Source of the DNA: CAYTSA01 sp964440345
GTDB taxonomy: Bacteria; Desulfobacterota; Desulfovibrionia; Desulfovibrionales; Desulfovibrionaceae
Length of the DNA stretch: 11,826 nt
Reading direction: 5' to 3'
Assembly: GCA_964440345.1 (NCBI GenBank)
Contig: CAYTSA010000107.1
Span: forward strand, 1-11,826
The notes under the pieces were generated by a model, which ran no database searches, had not been told where the DNA came from, and saw nothing but the letters and a program-made list of their open reading frames with translations. Positions 8,073 through 11,826 of the stretch are shown here, piece by piece; position 1 is the first letter of the stretch, and each line of letters begins with the position of its first letter. A program made the position numbers and the translations under genes.

Positions 8073-9026
8073 ATGCAGATTGCTGACGACGGCGTGAGCA
8101 AGAGCGCCAGAAACGCTGAATTTGAAATCATTGAATTCTTCATCCAGGAAAGCGGCCGGAATGGAGAAAAGGGCCAGACGTCCTACTTTGGGGTCAACGT
8201 GGCCAAGGTGCTGGAGGTCATTGAAAACGTTATTGAACACCCTCCAGCGTCCCCGCCTCACCCCAGCTTTATGGGGACCATACCGTTACGCGGACAGGTC
8301 CTGCCTGTGTTGGACTTGTCAGTGTGGCTGGGCATGGAAAGGGACAAGCGCGAGCACGAAGTCATCCTGGTCACACAGTTCAACGAACGGCTGGCCGGAT
8401 TCCTGGTTTCTGGCGTAACCACCATTCACAATCTTGACTGGGAAAGGGTGCAGCCCCCCAGCCAATACATCTCATCAGCCCAGGAAGCCTGCGTCAACGG
8501 CGTCATTGAAATGGAAGACCACTTCATCATGATCCTGGATTTTGAGTCCGTGCTCAACGATCTGGACCCAGACTATGCGCCCGCAAACAGCGAAGGCCTG
8601 ACCGTGACTGCAAATGAGCGCTACCACGCCGTGGTTGCTGAAGACTCCACCATGATGCGGGCCCTGATAAGCCGCAAACTGACCGAAGCGAATTTCCAGA
8701 CCACAGTGCTGAACACGGGCCAGGACGCCTGGGAAGAGCTGGAAACCCTGGCCGAGCAGGCGCAGCTGGAAAACCGGCCTGTCACCGACTTTGTGCACAT
8801 CGTGGTCTCAGACGTGGAAATGCCCAAACTGGACGGCTACTCCCTGACCAAACGCATTAAGGAGCATCCCACGCTGGCCAAGCTGCCGGTGATTCTGTTT
8901 TCTTCCAACGTCACGGACGAATTGCGCCGCAAAGGCGAAGAGGTCCAGGCCAGCGACCAGATAAGCAAGCCCGAATTCGACACCCTGGCCAGGCGGGCCA
9001 TTGATTTGATCGAAAAACGCTCATGA
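8073..9026 (+). CDS. cheV: CheV-type chemotaxis coupling protein (CheW domain plus receiver domain)
   Basis: CheV proteins couple chemoreceptors to the CheA kinase through a CheW domain and tune the signal through phosphorylation of a receiver domain. The 317-residue protein has a CheW-like half (about residues 12-170) with YFGVNVAKVLEVIE, PLRGQVLPVLDLSVWLG and FIMILDFESVL. A receiver (about 185-315) follows, with the acidic pair Glu190-Asp191 in VVAEDS, the phospho-acceptor Asp247 in VVSDVEMPKLDG, a Ser in ILFSSN and the conserved Lys299 in ISKPE. All residues needed for phosphorylation are therefore present. The start at 8073 is preceded by a G-rich ribosome binding site. No other chemotaxis gene adjoins it; it stands alone and divergent from the tre operon. 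It acts in the cytoplasm at receptor arrays. Some Deltaproteobacteria carry several cheV copies, so which receptors it serves cannot be told. Confidence 0.93.
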   Translation: MQIADDGVSKSARNAEFEIIEFFIQESGRNGEKGQTSYFGVNVAKVLEVIENVIEHPPASPPHPSFMGTIPLRGQVLPVLDLSVWLGMERDKREHEVILVTQFNERLAGFLVSGVTTIHNLDWERVQPPSQYISSAQEACVNGVIEMEDHFIMILDFESVLNDLDPDYAPANSEGLTVTANERYHAVVAEDSTMMRALISRKLTEANFQTTVLNTGQDAWEELETLAEQAQLENRPVTDFVHIVVSDVEMPKLDGYSLTKRIKEHPTLAKLPVILFSSNVTDELRRKGEEVQASDQISKPEFDTLARRAIDLIEKRS

Positions 9027-9030
9027 AACC

Positions 9031-9048
9031 GCCCCGCGCCAGCGGGGC
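9031..9048. terminator. Hairpin between convergent cheV and the hip-like locus
   Basis: GCCCCGC (9031-9037) and GCGGGGC (9042-9048) form a perfect 7-bp GC stem with a GCCA loop, four bases after the cheV stop. Neither side has a strong U tract (the minus strand has only GGTTTC), so it is a terminator-like stem, possibly serving both converging units, rather than a textbook intrinsic terminator. Confidence 0.5.
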
Positions 9049-9088
9049 CTGAGAATGGGGACGCTCCTGTCTACCTGCGGATTGCACA

Positions 9089-9673
9089 TCAAATTGCAGA
9101 TTCTGGCGTTACGTCTCCGCCCGGCCCCGCCACAAGGCGAACAAGCTTGCCGTCGTGCTCCTCCAGTCCAGAACGTGGGGAAAACACCATGTTGCGCCCA
9201 CGTACTTCCAATCTGGCATACGGCAAGCCTTGACGTTCTTCCAGAAAGAGATACCCCGTATGTGCGCCTTGCGGCAGGGGAACGTCCATGCCCAGCCGCA
9301 GCCGCCGCTCCCCAAGGATGAACAAATACGCCGCCTTCATGGCGTCGGAAAGAAAGGATTTTGCATAGATGAAATCCGCCGCGCGGACCATGGCCGCCTC
9401 CAAGGAGCGGCGCGTAGAGACTACCCTGCTTTCCGGCAGGCCCAGCACCTCCCTCCCCAGATATTCCTCCAGGTCTTCACGCGTCAAACCACGCAGCTTC
9501 GGCTGCACTCCTGAAAGAGACATGCGGCTTTTCTGTTCGCCCGCCAGCTGCACCGCCGCCTCACTGGTATAAGGAAACGGCTGCAACTCCTTGAGACGCG
9601 GGGAAAGCATGCGCAAGCCCTTTGCTGCGTAAAGCCCCCTGTCGCACGGCGCATAGCTTATGGGGCAACGCAT
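9089..9673 (-). CDS. HipT-like protein lacking the kinase core (internally deleted HipA family)
   Basis: HipT and HipA are Ser/Thr kinases that phosphorylate an aminoacyl-tRNA synthetase and arrest growth. This 194-residue product begins like HipT (CPISYAP, then LYAAKGLRMLSPRL) and reaches the regulatory loop MSLSGVQPKL (residues 51-60, Ser52 and Ser54), where the related E. coli protein is autophosphorylated. Immediately after residue 60 it continues with GLTREDLEEYLG and SFLSDAMKAAYLFILGERR, which resemble the C-terminal end of HipA kinases. The roughly 200 residues normally between, with the ILKP lysine region and the GNxDMHxxN catalytic motif, are absent and are not present in another frame. 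Residues from about 129 to 194 are an extension I do not recognise. The start overlaps the HipS-like stop as TGATG, with GGGGA upstream. It is probably inactive as a kinase (inference). An ordinary HipT full length is about 310-335 residues. Confidence 0.72.
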   Translation of the reverse strand: MRCPISYAPCDRGLYAAKGLRMLSPRLKELQPFPYTSEAAVQLAGEQKSRMSLSGVQPKLRGLTREDLEEYLGREVLGLPESRVVSTRRSLEAAMVRAADFIYAKSFLSDAMKAAYLFILGERRLRLGMDVPLPQGAHTGYLFLEERQGLPYARLEVRGRNMVFSPRSGLEEHDGKLVRLVAGPGGDVTPESAI

Positions 9674-10020
9674 CAGTCAGTCCCCGCCGCCGCAGGCTCC
9701 GGCTTCTCGTCCGGACCCAGTTCACGAGCAGTCAGGGCCCCGGCCAGGTCCCCGCCCAGCATGACCAGCTGGGCGAAGCAGTCGTCACAGTCTATCTTGT
9801 GGCCCTGCAGAAAATTCTCCAGCATGGCGCCTTCCAGCAACAGACCATTGAGAAACGGGGGAAAGTCGGCGTATTCCTTGCGCATCTGCGAGACTGCAAA
9901 GGTCAGAGACACAGGCGCGCCGGAATAGCCTGGAATATATTCCACGGTGCAGCCGCCGTCTTCATGCTCTGTGAGCACCGCAGCGGCGCGGCCGTGCATC
10001 AGCAGCAGCGCTCTACGCAT
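9673..10020 (-). CDS. HipS-like stand-alone HipA N-terminal subdomain protein
   Basis: This 115-residue protein matches the N-terminal subdomain 1 of HipA (couple_hipA type): MRRALLLMHGRAAAVL, then VEYIPGY near residue 30, FPPFLNGLLLEG (53-64) and GGDLAGALTA (89-98). In tripartite HipBST systems this subdomain is a separate protein, HipS, which acts as antitoxin by binding HipT. Here it lies between an HTH gene and a HipT-like gene, in the HipBST order. Its start at 10020 overlaps the regulator's stop by eight bases and has GGGGAG (10033-10028) seven bases upstream, which I preferred to an ATG five codons earlier. The protein contains no Trp. The residue after the LLLEG motif is Ala65, where I recall E. 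coli HipS having the Trp65 that enters the HipT active site. The C-terminal ten or so residues (EKPEPAAAG) look unstructured. Confidence 0.8.
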   Translation of the reverse strand: MRRALLLMHGRAAAVLTEHEDGGCTVEYIPGYSGAPVSLTFAVSQMRKEYADFPPFLNGLLLEGAMLENFLQGHKIDCDDCFAQLVMLGGDLAGALTARELGPDEKPEPAAAGTD

Positions 10021-10291
10021 GGCCAGGCTCCCCAATATCCCCAGACGCGTCTTCCACCGCCAGGGCCTCGTCCATGAACGGACCTTCCAGCCGCATCCGG
10101 ATGTTGAGAATCGTAAACAGCCGCAGCAACGTCTCCAAACGGACCCCGCTGCTCATCTTCTCCACATTGTAAATGGCAGATTCGGAGACGCCAGCCGCCT
10201 CAGCCAGCTCGCGACGGGAAAGCCCGGCTTTGCGGCGGTGGGTCAACACAGCATGAGCAACAGCAGCTGCAGCATTATTTGCTTCTTTCAT
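10013..10291 (-). CDS. HipB-like HTH (Cro/CI type) antitoxin regulator
   Basis: The 92-residue protein has a helix-turn-helix of the Cro/CI (XRE) type at about residues 12-70. GLSRRELAEAAGVSESAIYNVEK (23-45) holds the recognition helix, and RLETLLRLFTILNIRMRLEG follows as in HipB proteins. By position it is the DNA-binding member of a HipBST-like operon and probably represses its own promoter as a dimer. The start at 10291 was preferred to one eight codons upstream because AGGAAAA ends nine bases before it. The acidic tail from about residue 72 (MDEALAVEDASGDIGEPG) extends beyond the usual HTH fold. The gene overlaps the HipS-like start by eight bases, so the two are probably translated together. 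Confidence 0.85.
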   Translation of the reverse strand: MKEANNAAAAVAHAVLTHRRKAGLSRRELAEAAGVSESAIYNVEKMSSGVRLETLLRLFTILNIRMRLEGPFMDEALAVEDASGDIGEPGHA

Positions 10292-10300
10292 GGCAAATTT

Positions 10301-10307
10301 TCCTGTT
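10301..10307 (-). promoter_or_regulatory. Ribosome binding site of the HipB-like gene
   Basis: The minus strand reads CAGGAAAATTTGCC before the ATG at 10291; AGGA lies nine bases upstream. It decides the start for a gene that also has an in-frame ATG at 10315 without a comparable site. Confidence 0.6.
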
Positions 10308-10315
10308 CTGCGCAC

Positions 10316-10344
10316 GCAATAGGCTTACAACCAAAACAGGTCAA
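10316..10344 (-). promoter_or_regulatory. Candidate promoter of the HipBST-like operon
   Basis: TTGACC (10344-10339) and TATTGC (10321-10316) on the minus strand are 17 bases apart. The -35 box differs from consensus at one base, while the -10 box is weak, as often seen for regulated promoters. The likely transcription start is about 15-20 bases before the ribosome binding site. Next to the -35 box lies an imperfect palindrome (10345-10356). Confidence 0.4.
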
Positions 10345-10356
10345 GGGAAATTGCCC
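10345..10356. promoter_or_regulatory. Imperfect palindrome beside the hip promoter, possible operator
   Basis: GGGAAATTGCCC is a 12-bp palindrome with one mismatched pair, directly upstream of the -35 box. Its place suits binding of the HTH regulator. A single short palindrome in an AT-rich gap can arise by chance, and it does not match the E. coli HipB operator. Confidence 0.2.
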
Positions 10357-10618
10357 CGATTTAAATAAAATATGTGGCTATGCCGTTAGCTCCGCAACTT
10401 GTTAGGCTAGTCCCAAAAAGTCACATATCACAAAAATGCACATAAGAATCCTGGACAATTAGCGCATTTTCGCGTTGAGACAACGCTCAGCCCTGAAACA
10501 ATGTACCAATTAGTTCAGGAAAATGCTCTAAATGTAGCTGCAATAGCCAAGGGACACTATTCGCTCGTTGCACGCAAGAACCCTGACCGCTCAATCCGGC
10601 TGCGTTACACTAGGATAG
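10357..10618. other. Low-GC intergenic stretch with no recognised gene
   Basis: About 260 bases, visibly richer in A and T than the flanking genes, between the hip promoter and the end of the receiver-TPR gene. I see no gene with family similarity. A perfect 6-bp hairpin (GCGTTG 10472-10477, loop AGA, CAACGC 10481-10486) is present, but no U tract follows it on either strand. An open plus-strand frame from 10501 runs into the coding region of the next gene and has no ribosome binding site, so it is not called. Confidence 0.5.
10472..10486. other. Small perfect hairpin downstream of the receiver-TPR gene
   Basis: GCGTTG and CAACGC pair around AGA, about 130 bases past the stop of the minus-strand receiver-TPR gene. 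It could take part in termination of that transcript, but there is no run of U after the stem. Confidence 0.25.
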
Positions 10619-11704
10619 CTACACGTCCATCATGGCGCCGGGCTCGCCCGTCTTGCGGCCGTCCAGGTCTTGTGTGGCTTGGGGCCATGATTTGCCCTTG
10701 AGGCTCTTGTACACTTTGCGGGCTTCGGTGAAGTTGGGGTTCATGCGCAGGGCCATGGCCGCATACTCCAGCGCGTTCTTGTTTTCGTTCAAGAACACAT
10801 AGGCTTTAGCCATGTTGAAGTAGATGTTCTCGTCGTTTGGGGTCAGCTCCAGGGCCTGCTTGTAGGCTCGAATGGCGCCCTGCACGTCGCCGGATTTGCG
10901 CAGCCGCACACCCAGGGTATTGAATGGATTTGGGGCGTTGTTGTCGTATTTCAGGATGTCGATGAAGATTTCCTTCACCTTTTCCATCTGCTCGAACTGG
11001 GCGAACAGCACAGCCGCGCGCTTCAGGTTCTGCTGACACTGCTGCAGGTCTCCCTTGCGTTTGTAAGCTTCGGCCAAACCTTGGTACGCTTCGGCAAACA
11101 CATCGTTTATTTTGACTGCCTTGTGAAACGCGACAATGGCCTTGCCGTATTTCTCTTTCACCAAGTACTTGCAGCCCAGATCGTAGTACTTTTGCGCCTC
11201 GTCGCTGGAGGAGATGACCTCCTCGAACTCTTCGATGGCCTCGTCGTACTCCCCGGTCTCCATCATCAGCTTGGCGTCCTGAATCTGGCGGGACTCCAAC
11301 TCGTTGAACCTGGCCAGTTGCATGGCTGTGTTTATGTGTTTGGAAAATGTTTCGTCAGAATACGGCCTCAAAATGTAGCCGGAGCACCCCCCGGACACAG
11401 CGTCCAGCACCGTGTTGCGGTCATTATTCAAAGTGATCATGATCACCGGGATGTTTTTCAGAGCGGGTTTGGCCTTCATTTCCTTCAGAAAGCTCCGGGC
11501 CTCCATGTCCGTCATGGACGTGTCGCACAGAATGACGTCCGCCCCTGTTTCCTGCAAATGGGCCAGAGCCTTTTTTCCGGACGCAAAAACGCCGCCCACC
11601 TGGAGCGGGTGCTTTTTCAGCGCCGCCTGGTCGCGGTCGGCGTGCGCCTTTTCACTGGTGACCACAATAACCTGCTTTGCAGCCCTGGATTCTTGGTCGA
11701 GCAT
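10619..11704 (-). CDS. Response regulator receiver protein with TPR repeats
   Basis: The 361-residue protein has an N-terminal receiver domain (about residues 10-130), a linker, and tetratricopeptide repeats from about 150 to 340 (for example EYDEAIEEFEEVI, KYGKAIVAFHKAVKI, GDVQGAIRAYKQALELTPND and NALEYAAMALRMNPNF). TPRs mediate protein-protein contacts, so it probably transmits a signal by binding a partner; no DNA-binding or enzymatic output domain is present. The receiver keeps the phospho-acceptor Asp61 (VILCDTSMTD) and Thr91. The usual acidic pair is reduced to SerGlu at 17-18, and the invariant Lys before Pro is Arg113 (YILRPYS). Phosphorylation may therefore be weak or replaced by another mode. 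The start at 11704 has a GAGGGGGGAAAC leader, better than the ATG eleven codons upstream. Its sensor kinase is not in the window. Confidence 0.9.
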   Translation of the reverse strand: MLDQESRAAKQVIVVTSEKAHADRDQAALKKHPLQVGGVFASGKKALAHLQETGADVILCDTSMTDMEARSFLKEMKAKPALKNIPVIMITLNNDRNTVLDAVSGGCSGYILRPYSDETFSKHINTAMQLARFNELESRQIQDAKLMMETGEYDEAIEEFEEVISSSDEAQKYYDLGCKYLVKEKYGKAIVAFHKAVKINDVFAEAYQGLAEAYKRKGDLQQCQQNLKRAAVLFAQFEQMEKVKEIFIDILKYDNNAPNPFNTLGVRLRKSGDVQGAIRAYKQALELTPNDENIYFNMAKAYVFLNENKNALEYAAMALRMNPNFTEARKVYKSLKGKSWPQATQDLDGRKTGEPGAMMDV

Positions 11705-11807
11705 GTTTCCCCCCTCGTAAGCCTCCATATCACTCAAACGCGCCTATCCACAAGAGCCCGGCGCGCAGAACGCAGGGCCAGCGCATCTAAATCCCAGTAA
11801 ACAAGCG

Positions 11808-11823
11808 CCCTGCGAATTCAGGG
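11808..11823. other. Short inverted repeat at the window edge
   Basis: CCCTG and CAGGG flank CGAATT in the region upstream of the receiver-TPR gene. It may be the end of a neighbouring gene's terminator or part of the promoter region; the window ends three bases later, so this cannot be decided. No convincing promoter boxes were found in 11738-11807. Confidence 0.2.
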
Positions 11824-11826
11824 TTC

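Noticed and set aside
9055..9321. Plus-strand open frame after cheV
   Set aside because: It covers the opposite strand of the HipT-like gene, which has better start context and recognisable motifs.
9089..10291. Classic two-gene HipBA system
   Set aside because: The N-terminal HipA subdomain is a separate gene and the third gene begins with the HipT-type N-terminus, which fits the three-gene HipBST order better.
10472..10486. Hairpin considered as an intrinsic terminator
   Set aside because: The stem is short and no U tract follows on either strand, so I list it only as a hairpin.
10501..10701. Plus-strand frame of 66 codons beginning MYQLVQENALN
   Set aside because: No ribosome binding site, and its second half is antisense to the C-terminal end of the receiver-TPR gene; no motif recognised.

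Overview
The window reads as part of a chromosome from a GC-rich Deltaproteobacterium, most probably a Desulfovibrio-type sulfate reducer. I infer this from the style of the proteins (a CheV-type coupling protein, a receiver-TPR regulator, an anaerobic sulfatase-maturase relative) and from base composition. No rRNA, tRNA or marker gene fixes the species.

Left part (1-7903, all on the minus strand): a trehalose-from-glycogen operon in the order treZ (7903-6047), a GH57/DUF3536 protein (6050-3627) and treY (3630-799). Both junctions are ATGA overlaps with a clear Shine-Dalgarno upstream of the inner start, so the three genes look translationally coupled. TreY turns the reducing end of a maltodextrin into a trehalosyl unit and TreZ releases trehalose. 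The GH57 protein between them probably works on the same alpha-glucan, but its reaction is unknown. Twenty-eight bases after treY comes a radical SAM gene of the anaerobic sulfatase-maturase type. It has an in-frame 81-bp tandem duplication and stops after 247 codons, before the SPASM domain, so it is probably decaying.

Middle (7904-9026): a 169-bp divergent promoter region separates the tre operon from cheV (plus strand), which has a CheW domain plus a receiver domain and acts in chemotaxis signalling. A perfect 7-bp hairpin follows cheV.

Right-middle (9089-10291, minus strand): three overlapping small genes form a HipBST-like locus, the tripartite relative of HipBA toxin-antitoxin systems. 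They are a Cro/HipB-type HTH regulator, a stand-alone HipA N-terminal subdomain (HipS-like), and a HipT-like protein. The third protein keeps the N-terminal Ser-rich loop and the C-terminal helical end of HipA kinases but appears to lack the whole kinase core between them. It also carries a C-terminal extension of about 66 residues that I do not recognise. The HipS-like protein has no Trp at the position where I recall the E. coli one placing Trp65 in the HipT active site. This is the most unusual part of the window.

Right end (10292-11826): a lower-GC, apparently non-coding gap of 327 bp, then a receiver-TPR protein (11704-10619, minus) whose receiver keeps the phospho-acceptor Asp but has Arg in place of the conserved Lys.
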